Positions 1 through 7,919 of a stretch of DNA of 13,367 nucleotides are shown in pieces (the first letter of the stretch is position 1; every line of letters begins with the position of its first letter). This stretch comes from an uncultured Armatimonadota bacterium (GTDB taxonomy: Bacteria > Armatimonadota > Armatimonadia > Armatimonadales > Armatimonadaceae). The position numbers were made by a program, and so were the translations under genes. Below the pieces are notes generated by a model. That model did no database searches and had not been told where the DNA came from. It was given only the letters and a program-made list of their open reading frames with translations. The stretch covers positions 1 through 13,367 of the forward strand of contig CAIWTR010000588.1 of the NCBI GenBank assembly GCA_903915615.1, given 5' to 3'.

Positions 1-91
1 CCCGGCAAGCGCAGCATTAGCATCAACAATTGGCAAAAACAAAAGGCAATCCTAAACCGATACACGCGGGCGGACACAGCGGTCCGCCCCT
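1..91. repeat. Composite intergenic repeat, copy A (22-bp block plus REP-like palindrome)
   Basis: The first 22 bases (CCCGGCAAGCGCAGCATTAGCA) recur at 457-478. Both copies are followed by the same GC-rich palindrome: here arms GGGCGGAC at 68-75 and GTCCGCCC at 82-89 around a 6-nt loop. The block-to-palindrome distance is 67 nt here and 54 nt in copy B, so the spacer between the two conserved parts is not itself conserved. This resembles a REP/BIME-type dispersed intergenic element. Copy A starts at base 1, so it may extend to the left of the window. Function is unknown. Confidence 0.65.
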
Positions 92-456
92 ACGCAGAGG
101 ATTTGTTTCAATGAGAGGCATCAGTGGAGCCGAAACCGGATTAAGCATTTCATCCAGCACAACCGACACGAATATGCGTTCCACCGCGACGCCGGGTGGA
201 ATGTGGAGTGGGTGTGCCGGGAGCCGGTCATTTCAGCCGACAGATTTTGTAAGCCAGTGCACATTCGGCGGCTGCCAGGGCGGGCACCGTCGACGATGGT
301 CAAAATCAAGAAATCGATACCAAACAGCCCCGTCGTGACCATCGGGGATGGTCGCCCCACATGACCGCATCACGCGACAAACCAGCCAACCCGAACCATA
401 GACAAAACAGAAGTTTCATAACATCCGGCGAGATCGGCACACACGCGATGCATCCA
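92..456. other. No recognisable gene between the two repeat copies
   Basis: Short open frames exist on both strands (about 100 codons on plus at 30-338 and about 80 on minus at 121-360). They overlap each other, have no ribosome binding site, no domain I recognise, and one of them reads straight through the repeat palindrome. Local inverted pieces can be seen, for example GACCATCG near 338-345 against CGATGGTC near 293-301. I see nothing here that supports a CDS or a known RNA. It could be remnant sequence carried along with the flanking repeats. Confidence 0.4.
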
Positions 457-535
457 CCCGGCAAGCGCAGCATTAGCAACAGCGAATAGCAATTTCACAC
501 CGTCAGGCGCGGGCGGACGCAGCGGTCCGCCCCAA
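457..535. repeat. Composite intergenic repeat, copy B
   Basis: This second copy has the 22-bp block at 457-478 and the palindrome with arms GGGCGGAC at 511-518 and GTCCGCCC at 525-532 (loop GCAGCG; copy A has ACAGCG, one base different). It ends about 15 nt before the putative promoter of the hydrolase gene at 601, so it sits at the upstream edge of that transcription unit. The identical arms suggest selection for the hairpin or recent duplication. Confidence 0.65.
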
Positions 536-551
536 CGAAACGCGTTCTAGA

Positions 552-580
552 TTGCGCTCATCGACATCCCAAAATATGAG
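552..580 (+). promoter_or_regulatory. Possible sigma-70-type promoter of the glycoside hydrolase gene
   Basis: TTGCGC at 552-557 and TATGAG at 575-580 are separated by exactly 17 nt. The -35 keeps the TTG core and the -10 matches four of six consensus bases. Transcription would start near 587 and leave a leader of only about 14 nt before the ATG at 601, which would fit the absence of a ribosome binding site there. This is pattern matching only; sites of this quality also arise by chance. Confidence 0.3.
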
Positions 581-600
581 AATTGCCATAAACTGACCAC

Positions 601-3555
601 ATGCACAAACGCTTGCTGCCAGCCATCATCAACATTAGCTCCAATGGCCTCACACGTAGCCTGATGGAGCAAAATGGCACCCTGACAACCATCAAGCTGG
701 TCAATACACGCACAAAGACTACATTTACCGTACAGTCCGATGAGTTTGCTATCAAGCTCGCAAATGGACAGGTCATCACGGCGCGCGACTACACCACGGA
801 TGTTGTCGATACCCCATCCCCTTCGACCACAACCATCCAGTACACAAAGCGCAAAAACCTCCGTTTAAGCACCGATGCCCCTTCAACCGTCACCATAGCC
901 TTCACTAAAACCGCCGCCGGCATCCAAAAATCCATCCACTTTTCACTCCAAACATCCACCATACCCCTCCACATCGAAGCCGAACGCTTTACAACAACCA
1001 AACAAGTCACCCGCGGCGGACGCGGCGAACCCATCGTCATCGGCAATAGTATTGTGCTGCTGCCCGAGAACCCCACGATGCTCACGCGCCACACGGATGG
1101 CAACCAGCCCGCCCCATACGCCCATCGCTTTGAACGCGTCGGGAACCATAGCTATATCGACTACGCCGGCGCCGATCAGGAAACAAAGCCAACACCCGGC
1201 CTCGTACGCGCCATCCACTTTCCAATCCCACAACCCGCCACAAACGGGCAAGGCTTTGTCATCCAAAGCCAAACGGTCACGGGTATAGCCATCCAAAAAG
1301 GTCTCTCCGCTGAACAAACCGTCCTCCGCTACAGTCGCCCCGCACGCAACGCACACGCCCTCACCCACTACAACAACTGGTTTGACCCGGATGGCAAAGA
1401 TATCCGAGGAGACAACCTCAACAAAACACTCGCCGCCTTCCAAAAGCCACTCGCGGGGAGCGGAATCAGCATCGATGCGATGGTTCCCGACAACGGCTGG
1501 CAGGATCGACGCTCCGTCTGGCAACCCGCGAAAAGCCTCTTCCCGAACGGGATGCAGACGATTGGCCAGCTCGGCAAAAACCTCCGTAAATCCGGCTCAG
1601 CCCTCGGACTCTGGATTGCCGCCGACAACACCACAAATGACATCGCCTGGGGCACATCCGCCGGCTACAAACGCGCCAAAGCAAACCCCTACTTCTCGCA
1701 GTACTTTGAACATCACTCTCTCGCGCAGCCCGAATACAATGCCGCACTGACCAGCCAGCTCAAAGCCCTCACCGACACCGGCGCTATCCGCTACTACAAA
1801 TTCGACTTCAACCACCTCTCAAATACCATCCCGACCGACCGCCATGGCCACGAAGCCGAAATGGATGGCTTTATCCGCGCGACACGCTATCCAAAGGAAA
1901 AAGGCGTCTTTATCAATGCCACCAACTGGACCTGGCACGCGCCCGGCTGGCTGAATCATGCCGATACGGTTTGGCTGCTCGCAGGGGATGATGGCTTTAA
2001 CGCAAACACCCCCGAGCTGAGCGGGCGGGCGCAGGCGAGCACCGACCGGGATGTCTATTTCTGGCGGATGTGGGGCGATCCCGCAGACCGGCCATGGTTC
2101 CCCATCAGCGCCATCATGACACATGGCATCATCCGTAACGCCGCGGGACAAATGTCCCTCCCGACAGACACGTACCGGGACTGGTGTGACTACATCCTGA
2201 TGCACTACGGTCGCGGGACCCTGCTCCGTGAGTGGTACCTCTCACCAAAATCCGTTACCCCAAGTGAATGGAAGGCGCTGATTGCTATCCACAAATGGGC
2301 CGATAGCCGCCGCGCTGACCTAATCAACACGGTTTATATCGGTGGCCGACCGGATGAAGGTGCGCCCTACGGCTTCATCGGCTTTGCGGAAAGTGGCAAG
2401 ACCGGCACGCTGGTCATTCGAAACCCTGCACCGACCACAAAGACCATCACCTTCAAGCTCGATTCCACAACGCTGTTCACGGGTAAAGTCGGCCAGCCGT
2501 GGAGTGGATGCACCGTCTATCCATACACAATGGAGCTACCATTTGGCTTCACGGGTGGCGATGAGTGCACGGTCACGATTCCAGCCTATGAGACCATCGC
2601 GATTGAGCTGCGCCCCGGGGCTGCCCGCGGCCCGATGGTCACGTTGGCTCCCTTCGTACGCGTCACAGATAACCGAAATCCCAACATCAAAACGATTAGC
2701 CTCGCGCCATTTGCGACCGGGCAACGTGAGCTGATGGTCATCGGCTATCCAACATTGCCGGTCATCGAAATCAACGGAAAATCCGTGGAGCCAACGCGTA
2801 AAACCAAGGGAGCAATCAATCAGTTTGCTGGTTATGCAATCGATGGGATGCCAAGCAAAACGGCCCGGATGTGGGAGATGGCAGGCTTTGACATCACCGC
2901 GCTCACCGGTAAAGAATTTACCGTTGAAGTAAAGGGTAGCGAATCCGAAACGCGCTGCGAAGTCCATGTCATCGCGGAGCGACCGTTCGGTGATGATGCA
3001 CAGATCAAGCTGTCACCAAAGACATTCCCAGGTGTGCTGCGCGAAGCGACACCTGTCTTTAATGAATACGACGTTGCGGTTCGCCCGGTGGCTCCCATCG
3101 AGGTATCCGATGCCGACCTCGCCCAAACGACATCTGTGAAACTGTCACTGGATGCTTTTGGCGTTAATGCCGGCTACGGTGCAAAACGCATCTTTGTGAA
3201 TGGATCGCATATTGGCAACCTGTCTGCTTGCGGGGATCAATGGACGCCCTTCACATTTAACATTCCGCTCACGGCAAACGCTCCCATTCCACGAAAGTGG
3301 TCCATCGTTGTCCGCTGTGCCAACAATGAAGACAAGTTCAAAGTGGGGCACATGGCCATCACTATTGTGCTCAAGACCGGACGTGAAATCGTTCTCCGCT
3401 CAAAAGCCGTTGCAACCAGCCACAAAGATTGGGCGCACTTTGAAGGCACTGCATTTACAACAGACACCGCCACAAACTTGCTAAATTCTCCTGTCATCGC
3501 GCTTGAGGTCGCCCAACCGGCGGCATCCCAAGGAAGTCCTGCGGGGAAAGGCTAA
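601..3555 (+). CDS. Clan GH-D-like (alpha-galactosidase/melibiase-type) glycoside hydrolase, 984 aa
   Basis: This large protein has an N-terminal beta-rich domain (about 1-250), a probable TIM-barrel core (about 250-570) and C-terminal beta-sandwich regions (about 590-980). The core shows HYNNWFD at 256-262, DNGWQDR, and YYKFDFNH at 398-405. The last matches the K-x-D pattern that holds the nucleophile Asp in GH27/GH36 enzymes (here D402). HADTVWLLAGDDG at 453-465 could supply the acid/base Asp (D463 or D464). From this I infer hydrolysis of alpha-linked sugars, with galactose only a guess. In-frame stops at 577-579 and 589-591 rule out a start further upstream. No signal peptide is visible from the ATG at 601, and no ribosome binding site, which is odd for such a hydrolase. 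The first half of the coding strand is strongly C-rich and G-poor, unlike the 3' part. A lipoprotein gene follows after 9 nt, so the two are probably co-transcribed. The family call is by motif recognition, and a related uncharacterised GH family is possible. Confidence 0.65.
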   Translation: MHKRLLPAIINISSNGLTRSLMEQNGTLTTIKLVNTRTKTTFTVQSDEFAIKLANGQVITARDYTTDVVDTPSPSTTTIQYTKRKNLRLSTDAPSTVTIAFTKTAAGIQKSIHFSLQTSTIPLHIEAERFTTTKQVTRGGRGEPIVIGNSIVLLPENPTMLTRHTDGNQPAPYAHRFERVGNHSYIDYAGADQETKPTPGLVRAIHFPIPQPATNGQGFVIQSQTVTGIAIQKGLSAEQTVLRYSRPARNAHALTHYNNWFDPDGKDIRGDNLNKTLAAFQKPLAGSGISIDAMVPDNGWQDRRSVWQPAKSLFPNGMQTIGQLGKNLRKSGSALGLWIAADNTTNDIAWGTSAGYKRAKANPYFSQYFEHHSLAQPEYNAALTSQLKALTDTGAIRYYKFDFNHLSNTIPTDRHGHEAEMDGFIRATRYPKEKGVFINATNWTWHAPGWLNHADTVWLLAGDDGFNANTPELSGRAQASTDRDVYFWRMWGDPADRPWFPISAIMTHGIIRNAAGQMSLPTDTYRDWCDYILMHYGRGTLLREWYLSPKSVTPSEWKALIAIHKWADSRRADLINTVYIGGRPDEGAPYGFIGFAESGKTGTLVIRNPAPTTKTITFKLDSTTLFTGKVGQPWSGCTVYPYTMELPFGFTGGDECTVTIPAYETIAIELRPGAARGPMVTLAPFVRVTDNRNPNIKTISLAPFATGQRELMVIGYPTLPVIEINGKSVEPTRKTKGAINQFAGYAIDGMPSKTARMWEMAGFDITALTGKEFTVEVKGSESETRCEVHVIAERPFGDDAQIKLSPKTFPGVLREATPVFNEYDVAVRPVAPIEVSDADLAQTTSVKLSLDAFGVNAGYGAKRIFVNGSHIGNLSACGDQWTPFTFNIPLTANAPIPRKWSIVVRCANNEDKFKVGHMAITIVLKTGREIVLRSKAVATSHKDWAHFEGTAFTTDTATNLLNSPVIALEVAQPAASQGSPAGKG

Positions 3556-3564
3556 CAAGACGAC

Positions 3565-5232
3565 ATGATGCGTACCGCTTACATGCCGCCCGCCGTTACA
3601 GCACTGCTAGCGATGACTTTACTTGCTGGCTGCAACGCTCCAAAGGCCGCATCCGAAAAGACGTCCCAGAGTGGCTGGCTCCGGGATGTCACTGCACAAA
3701 CGGATGTCGCGTCCTACACATTTGAAATGCCAAAGGACCGGCCGCTGACCTTGCTGCAGACGATTGGGAATGGCTGTGCGCTGGCGGATTTCAACAACGA
3801 TGGCAACCTTGACCTCCTCGTCATCGGCGCGCCGGTTGCGCTTTACGATGGGGATGGCAAGCTGGGCTTCAAATCATCCAAGGCGGTGCTTCCAACCACA
3901 ACGGTCACGCCTCAGGGGTGCGCGGTGGGCGACATCGACAACGATGGCGACCTGGATGTCTACATCACCGGGTACCGGACCGGGTACTTGTGGCTTAACA
4001 CTGGCACTGGTTTTGAAGATGTCACAGCGGAGAGCGGTATTCCCATCCAGCCCTGGGGCACATCCGCTGCGTTTACGGACATCGACCTCGATGGCAAAAC
4101 AGACCTCATTATCGCCAACTATGTGGCCTACAACCCTGAAAAAGGCACGCGTGAACGCTGCGACTTTCGGAGCCCAAATGGCACAACTGTTTTGGGCGCC
4201 TGCGGGCCACGTGAATATGTCCCCCTCCGGGCGGCCGTGTACCGTAACACAAACGGAGCTAGGTTTACGGACATCACCAAATCTGCGGGCATAAACACAA
4301 GTGGACGCGGCCTCGGTATCGCAGCTTTGGACATCAACCAAAACGGTAAGGTCCGTATCGCCATCGCCAACGATGAAAGCCCGGGAGACCTCCTCGCGGT
4401 TGAGAGCATAAAGCCATTAAAGCTTTCAAACGTGGGTGCGCGCTCCGGGACGGCGTACGACATGGATGGCAAAATGCACGGCGGGATGGGTGTGGACTGG
4501 GGCGACTTCGACAACGATGGCCAGTTTGACCTCGCGGTGGCGACATTCGAGACGGAGCCGATGTCCCTCTATCACAACGATGGTCCGGACTTGTTCTCGG
4601 ATGTCAGTGTGCCATCTAACACCGCTTTCCCGACGCGTTCTCTCGTAACCTTCGGCTTGCGGATGATCGATATCGACAACGATGGCCTCTTAGACATCAT
4701 TACGACAAATGGCCACGTCATGGACAACGTTCAGGACATCAAGCCAAAGAGCGTCTTCAAGCAGCCCAGTCAGCTCCTTAGAAACATCGATGGCAAGCGC
4801 TTCGAAGATGCCACAGCACAGGCCGGCTCCCAATTTGCAACGCCCATTGTTGGGCGTGGTCTCGCGGTGGGTGACATCAACAACGATGGCCGTACGGATA
4901 TCGTGACCATCGACAGCTTTGGCGGCGTGCACATTTATGCGAATGAACACCCATCAAGTGGGGCCTGGGTGGGTCTAAAGCTCATCGGTACAACCTCGAC
5001 ACGGGATGGAAGCGGCGCGATCATCACGGTCAAAGCGGGTGACAAGACATTTGTCCGACACGCGCATACGGATGGCTCGTATATGTCCGCAAGTGATGGC
5101 CGCGTGTTAGTCGGCCTCGGGAGCACTGTCGGTCAAGTGGACATCACGGTCCGATGGCCAAGTGGACGCACGCAACAGCTAAAAGCGCAAACGCCCGGCA
5201 GCTATATAACGGTCACCGAAGGCACAAATTAA
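3565..5232 (+). CDS. FG-GAP/VCBS-repeat lipoprotein with C-terminal ASPIC/UnbV domain (CRTAC1 family), 555 aa
   Basis: The N-terminus is a lipoprotein signal with lipobox LAGC (Cys23), so the mature protein should be anchored in an envelope membrane. It has seven blades marked by calcium-binding D-x-[DN]-x-[DN]-G-x-x-D loops: D75 (DFNNDGNLD), D123 (DIDNDGDLD), D172 (DIDLDGKTD), D256 (DINQNGKVR, degenerate), D314 (DFDNDGQFD), D369 (DIDNDGLLD) and D437 (DINNDGRTD). This is the integrin-alpha-like seven-bladed propeller layout. Residues about 488-550 (VKAGDKTFVRHAHTDGSYMS, then a WPSGR motif) match the ASPIC/UnbV domain that ends CRTAC1-type proteins. The biochemical role of this family is not settled; surface binding or scaffolding is likely. 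Two ATGs in tandem (3565, 3568) could serve as the start, and no strong ribosome binding site is visible. It sits 9 nt after the hydrolase, which may mean it binds or displays the glycan-degrading machinery. Confidence 0.88.
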   Translation: MMRTAYMPPAVTALLAMTLLAGCNAPKAASEKTSQSGWLRDVTAQTDVASYTFEMPKDRPLTLLQTIGNGCALADFNNDGNLDLLVIGAPVALYDGDGKLGFKSSKAVLPTTTVTPQGCAVGDIDNDGDLDVYITGYRTGYLWLNTGTGFEDVTAESGIPIQPWGTSAAFTDIDLDGKTDLIIANYVAYNPEKGTRERCDFRSPNGTTVLGACGPREYVPLRAAVYRNTNGARFTDITKSAGINTSGRGLGIAALDINQNGKVRIAIANDESPGDLLAVESIKPLKLSNVGARSGTAYDMDGKMHGGMGVDWGDFDNDGQFDLAVATFETEPMSLYHNDGPDLFSDVSVPSNTAFPTRSLVTFGLRMIDIDNDGLLDIITTNGHVMDNVQDIKPKSVFKQPSQLLRNIDGKRFEDATAQAGSQFATPIVGRGLAVGDINNDGRTDIVTIDSFGGVHIYANEHPSSGAWVGLKLIGTTSTRDGSGAIITVKAGDKTFVRHAHTDGSYMSASDGRVLVGLGSTVGQVDITVRWPSGRTQQLKAQTPGSYITVTEGTN

Positions 5233-5234
5233 AT

Positions 5235-5267
5235 AAGCAGGGAGCTAACTTCCCTGCTTCGTTTTGT
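5235..5267. terminator. Bidirectional Rho-independent terminator between convergent genes
   Basis: A perfect 9-bp stem, AAGCAGGGA at 5235-5243 with TCCCTGCTT at 5251-5259, encloses a 7-nt loop and is followed by CGTTTTGTTG on the plus strand. On the minus strand the same stem is followed by ATTTAATTT. It starts 2 nt after the stop of the ASPIC lipoprotein and lies 8 nt past the stop of the convergent TPR gene, so it can serve both. Confidence 0.85.
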
Positions 5268-5274
5268 TGTCAGC

Positions 5275-6519
5275 CTAAGGAAAGACCTTTGGAAATGGGA
5301 CATCCGGGACACCTTTTCGCAGCGCTACCAGTCGGGCTTCCGCCTGCGCATCGCCCGGTTTGAGGTGAGCGATGATCGCCCACTCGAGGCGCGCACGGGA
5401 TGACATTTTCCGTTTATCCGCTTCGAGAGCCACGACACGGTGCCGTTCGACATCGGTGAGGTTTGCGCCAGACCCATTCACCGCACGCGTCAGCCTGTCC
5501 TTTGACTCGACCGCTTGTTGCTCTTCGGCGATGAGCTTGTCGCCTTTCGCCGTCTGGCCGGCGCGAATTCGAAGACGCGCGAGGCGCGGCCGCAGGCCAA
5601 CCTGGTCGGGGAGCATCGCGTAGGACTTTTCAAAGGCATCCAGTGCGCCTTTCAGGTCCCCGCTGGCCTCACGGACGCGCCCAAGAGCCATGTATGCGGC
5701 GGGCACGGGAGCGACCTGAATACCGGCTTCCAGCGATGCAAGCGCTTTCTTGTAGAGAGCCGCTGCTTGCGCGGGATTGGCCTCGGCTTCATCAAGATCG
5801 AGCTTAGCCCCGAGAATCCAGATCGCTGGATCATTCGGGCTGCTGCGTTTTGCCGCTTCCTCGAGAACAGCACGTGCATCGGGAATCCGCTTCTGTAAAT
5901 GGAGATTCGTTGCCAGCATCCCCCAGCCCGCAGGGTTGTCAGCATCCATCGCAATGAGGGCGCGGTACTCCGCTTCCGCTTCCTTATACTGCGCAGCCGC
6001 CTGATAAAAGGTTGCAAGGGCGAGGAGCGGCTCAACAGAGTTTGGGGCGAGCAGTTTGATGCGCTTGATGCGTTCGCCGACATTTCCCGGCCAGTCGAGG
6101 TCGGATTCTGTTACGGAGAGAACCAGCAACGCGGATGCTGAATCGGGTGCAATAGCCACCGCTTGCTTTGCAAAGCGCCAGGCGAGGTCAACTTCTCCGA
6201 AGGCGCGGCAAGTCGCAGCGAGGCGCTCGGAGAGATCAGCAGAGGATGCAGATTTTTGGGTCAGCTTACGGATGACGCCAAGGGTTGTCGGGATATCCCG
6301 TTCCTGAATCGCGAGCATCGCACGATTGACTTCTGCTTCATCTTCCGCCGTCAGGTCTTCATTACTCGGTAGTGGTAGGACCAGCTTTGATGCCGCCAGC
6401 AGCTCGGGCTTTGCAGGTTGTCCAGTTTTACAGCCATTAACGGATGTGAACCCGGCAAACATCAAAATCCCACCGAAAACGAAGTGACTGGCTATGCGAT
6501 GGTTGATTGGCTGTGTCAT
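5275..6519 (-). CDS. TPR-repeat lipoprotein, about 414 aa
   Basis: This is an alpha-helical protein with several tetratricopeptide-like units. Examples are the helices in LLALATFYQAAAQYKEAEAE, the segment GMLATNLHLQKRIPDARAV, and AAYMALGRVREASGDLKGAL with DAFEKSYAMLPD, each with the TPR pattern of small residues at helix contacts. I chose the ATG at 6519 rather than the one at 6564. It gives a signal peptide with hydrophobic core FVFGGILMFAGF and lipobox VNGC (Cys30; Asn at -2 is unusual), whereas the 6564 ATG lies inside the loop of the upstream gene's terminator. TPR proteins are usually scaffolds for protein complexes, and the lipid anchor would place it at the envelope. It converges on the ASPIC/UnbV lipoprotein, a family that often occurs near TPR proteins. 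No ribosome binding site is obvious at 6519. The TPR fold is well supported, the partner unknown. Confidence 0.8.
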   Translation of the reverse strand: MTQPINHRIASHFVFGGILMFAGFTSVNGCKTGQPAKPELLAASKLVLPLPSNEDLTAEDEAEVNRAMLAIQERDIPTTLGVIRKLTQKSASSADLSERLAATCRAFGEVDLAWRFAKQAVAIAPDSASALLVLSVTESDLDWPGNVGERIKRIKLLAPNSVEPLLALATFYQAAAQYKEAEAEYRALIAMDADNPAGWGMLATNLHLQKRIPDARAVLEEAAKRSSPNDPAIWILGAKLDLDEAEANPAQAAALYKKALASLEAGIQVAPVPAAYMALGRVREASGDLKGALDAFEKSYAMLPDQVGLRPRLARLRIRAGQTAKGDKLIAEEQQAVESKDRLTRAVNGSGANLTDVERHRVVALEADKRKMSSRARLEWAIIAHLKPGDAQAEARLVALRKGVPDVPFPKVFP

Positions 6520-6541
6520 TAGGCTATTATCCGCTGGATGT

Positions 6542-6584
6542 AAAACGACAAAACCCCGGTCCATCCATGTGAGGTGTCCGGGGT
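6542..6584 (-). terminator. Rho-independent terminator of the small lipoprotein gene
   Basis: Read on the minus strand, ACCCCGG (6584-6578) pairs with CCGGGGT (6559-6553) around an 18-nt loop, followed by TTTTGTCGTTTT. The stem begins about 18 nt after the TAA of the gene ending at 6603. The alternative start of the downstream TPR gene (6564) falls inside the loop, which argues against that start. Confidence 0.8.
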
Positions 6585-6602
6585 CTTACCGATGATGACC
6601 GA

Positions 6603-6869
6603 TTACTGTCCGTTAGGAGCTCCGGCGGCTCCAGGGGTTGGAGCTCCGCCCGAACCACCCTTCATGCCACCCTTGCCAGCAGGTCCGCCCATACCTTCAG
6701 GTGCATTTGCAAATGGGTTGGATGGAGCTTTGGCGCCTTCTGGCGCGCCCCCTGGAGGTAGTCCCTTTACAACTGCGCCAGTTTCGTTTGGATCAGGCTC
6801 GTTGCTGCATCCGGTGAGCAAGCAGCCAAATGTCAGTGCTGCGGCTGCAATCAAAGCAAATTTCTTCAT
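6603..6869 (-). CDS. Small Gly/Pro/Ala-rich lipoprotein, 88 aa, hypothetical
   Basis: The start at 6869 (MKKFALIAAAALTFGC) follows AGGAG at a spacing of 10 nt. It opens with a textbook lipoprotein signal ending in LLTGC, with Cys21 as the lipidated residue. The frame is open 26 codons further upstream, but that would bury the signal peptide inside the protein. The mature part of about 68 residues is low-complexity: SNEPDPNE, then a GGAPEG/GGPAGKGGMKGG/APTPGAAGAP tract. No known domain is visible. It lies downstream of the prepilin-like gene on the same strand but between that gene's own terminator and another terminator, so it is probably transcribed separately or by read-through. Such short lipoproteins are commonly seen next to pseudopilin genes in Planctomycetes-like and Armatimonadota genomes. 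A role in the same surface structure is a guess. Confidence 0.75.
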   Translation of the reverse strand: MKKFALIAAAALTFGCLLTGCSNEPDPNETGAVVKGLPPGGAPEGAKAPSNPFANAPEGMGGPAGKGGMKGGSGGAPTPGAAGAPNGQ

Positions 6870-6895
6870 TTTTGTTTGTCTCCTGAAAGAGAATA

Positions 6896-6927
6896 GACGC
6901 CACCAGAGCATTTGCTCTCCTGACGTC
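6896..6927 (-). other. Hairpin in the leader of the small lipoprotein gene
   Basis: An inner stem AGAGC/GCTCT (6905-6909 with 6914-6918, 4-nt loop) and an outer GACG/CGTC (6896-6899 with 6924-6927) form an imperfect hairpin. It lies between the upstream gene's terminator and the ribosome binding site at about 6880-6885. It could stabilise the mRNA or control translation, but it is short and could be chance. Confidence 0.25.
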
Positions 6928-6945
6928 CTTTGTGTCCGTACATCC

Positions 6946-6980
6946 AAAATATCCCGGCAACCATGGAGGGTGCCGGGATA
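6946..6980 (-). terminator. Rho-independent terminator of the prepilin-like gene
   Basis: On the minus strand TATCCCGGCA (6980-6971) pairs perfectly over 10 bp with TGCCGGGATA (6959-6950) around an 11-nt loop, followed by a TTTT tract. It lies 15 nt past the stop at 6996. Confidence 0.85.
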
Positions 6981-6995
6981 CCTGTTAGCGGATGC

Positions 6996-7919
6996 TTAGA
7001 AGCGGGTCTCCCAGTATGGGAAGTAGTACTGGTTACGGCTGGCATCGTATGCACAGCTCTCAAGCTGACCATGCTTCATTGCCTTGACGTGGCCATCGCA
7101 GAAGCCGATGTTAGCAAAGCCACGCTTGTTTGGGTTGTTCTGTGGGCTGGAGGAGAAGCCACCGAAGTTGGAGCCCTCACCCTTATGGCGATACCAGGTA
7201 AAGCCATCACCACCACCACATGGGCTGCCATCGACAGCCGCTGGCCAAACAGCACCGTTGCCAAGACCGAGGGACTGCTCGCCGGTCCAGCCCCATGCGG
7301 ACTCACCGGTGAACATCATCGTGTCTGCAGGACGTGCGATTGCGCTCATCTTGCCACGTGCGGTATCAGTTGCCCAGTCAGCACCCCAGTCAACAACGTT
7401 GAGGGAAACAGACATCTGGCCAAGCATTGCTTGGTAGACAGGCTCTTTGGCCTTGCTGTAAGCGCCGCCCCAGTTGACTCCGTAGCCACCAGCGACGATT
7501 TGCTGCCACTTGGATGCGCCGATTTCAGGGCACTCGCCGATCTTCCAGTTCTTGATGTAAGGTTGAATCACACCGAAGTAACCAACGAGGGAGTTGGCAA
7601 TCTGTGCGTTGGCATCAGCACCTGGTGCAAGGGTCATGTCTGCCCAGTCAGGAGTCATACATGGAGTCTGACCGTAGCCACACGAACCATTGTTGTCCAT
7701 ACGTGGCAGGGTCTCATCGTAGTCCTGTGCGTACATCATGGATGCGAGTGCAACCTGCTTGACGTTGGACAGACAGGATGCCTGACGTGCAGCAGCACGT
7801 GCCTGTGCGAACACAGGGAAGAGAATTGCTGCGAGGATCGCGATAATCGCGATGACGACGAGAAGCTCGATGAGTGTAAAGGCGTTGCGTGAACGCGCAT
7901 TGCTGAATGAAGACTGCAT
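6996..7919 (-). CDS. Prepilin-type N-terminal methylation domain protein (DUF1559-like pseudopilin), 307 aa
   Basis: The start ATG at 7919 has GGAGG five nt upstream. A TTG at 7931 also opens the frame but overlaps this ribosome binding site. The N-terminus is a class III signal: a short charged leader, cleavage expected between Ala13 and Phe14, then FTLIELLVVIAIIAILAA with the conserved Glu at +5 (E18). This hydrophobic helix packs in the filament core. SCLSNVKQVALASMMYAQDY follows, as in the large pseudopilin families of Planctomycetes and Armatimonadota. The C-terminus has YRHKGEGSNF, then ANIGFCDGHVKAM, equivalent to the H-x9-DG motif of that family, but here split by an insert of about 20 residues rich in Ser, Asn and Pro. 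Expected role: a subunit of a type II secretion or type IV pilus-like structure, processed by a prepilin peptidase that is not in this window. Two convergently arranged terminators downstream suggest its own transcript. Confidence 0.9.
   Translation of the reverse strand: MQSSFSNARSRNAFTLIELLVVIAIIAILAAILFPVFAQARAAARQASCLSNVKQVALASMMYAQDYDETLPRMDNNGSCGYGQTPCMTPDWADMTLAPGADANAQIANSLVGYFGVIQPYIKNWKIGECPEIGASKWQQIVAGGYGVNWGGAYSKAKEPVYQAMLGQMSVSLNVVDWGADWATDTARGKMSAIARPADTMMFTGESAWGWTGEQSLGLGNGAVWPAAVDGSPCGGGDGFTWYRHKGEGSNFGGFSSSPQNNPNKRGFANIGFCDGHVKAMKHGQLESCAYDASRNQYYFPYWETRF

Noticed and set aside
30..360. Overlapping short frames on both strands near the left edge
   Set aside because: They overlap a repeat palindrome, lack ribosome binding sites and show no domain.
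943..1524. 193-codon minus-strand frame inside the hydrolase gene
   Set aside because: It is antisense to a well-supported coding region and owes its length to that region's C-rich codon use.
6930..7892. 320-codon open frame on the plus strand
   Set aside because: It lies entirely opposite the clear pseudopilin gene, has no ribosome binding site or recognisable domain, and runs through the terminator hairpin; it is a mirror effect of the real gene's codon use.
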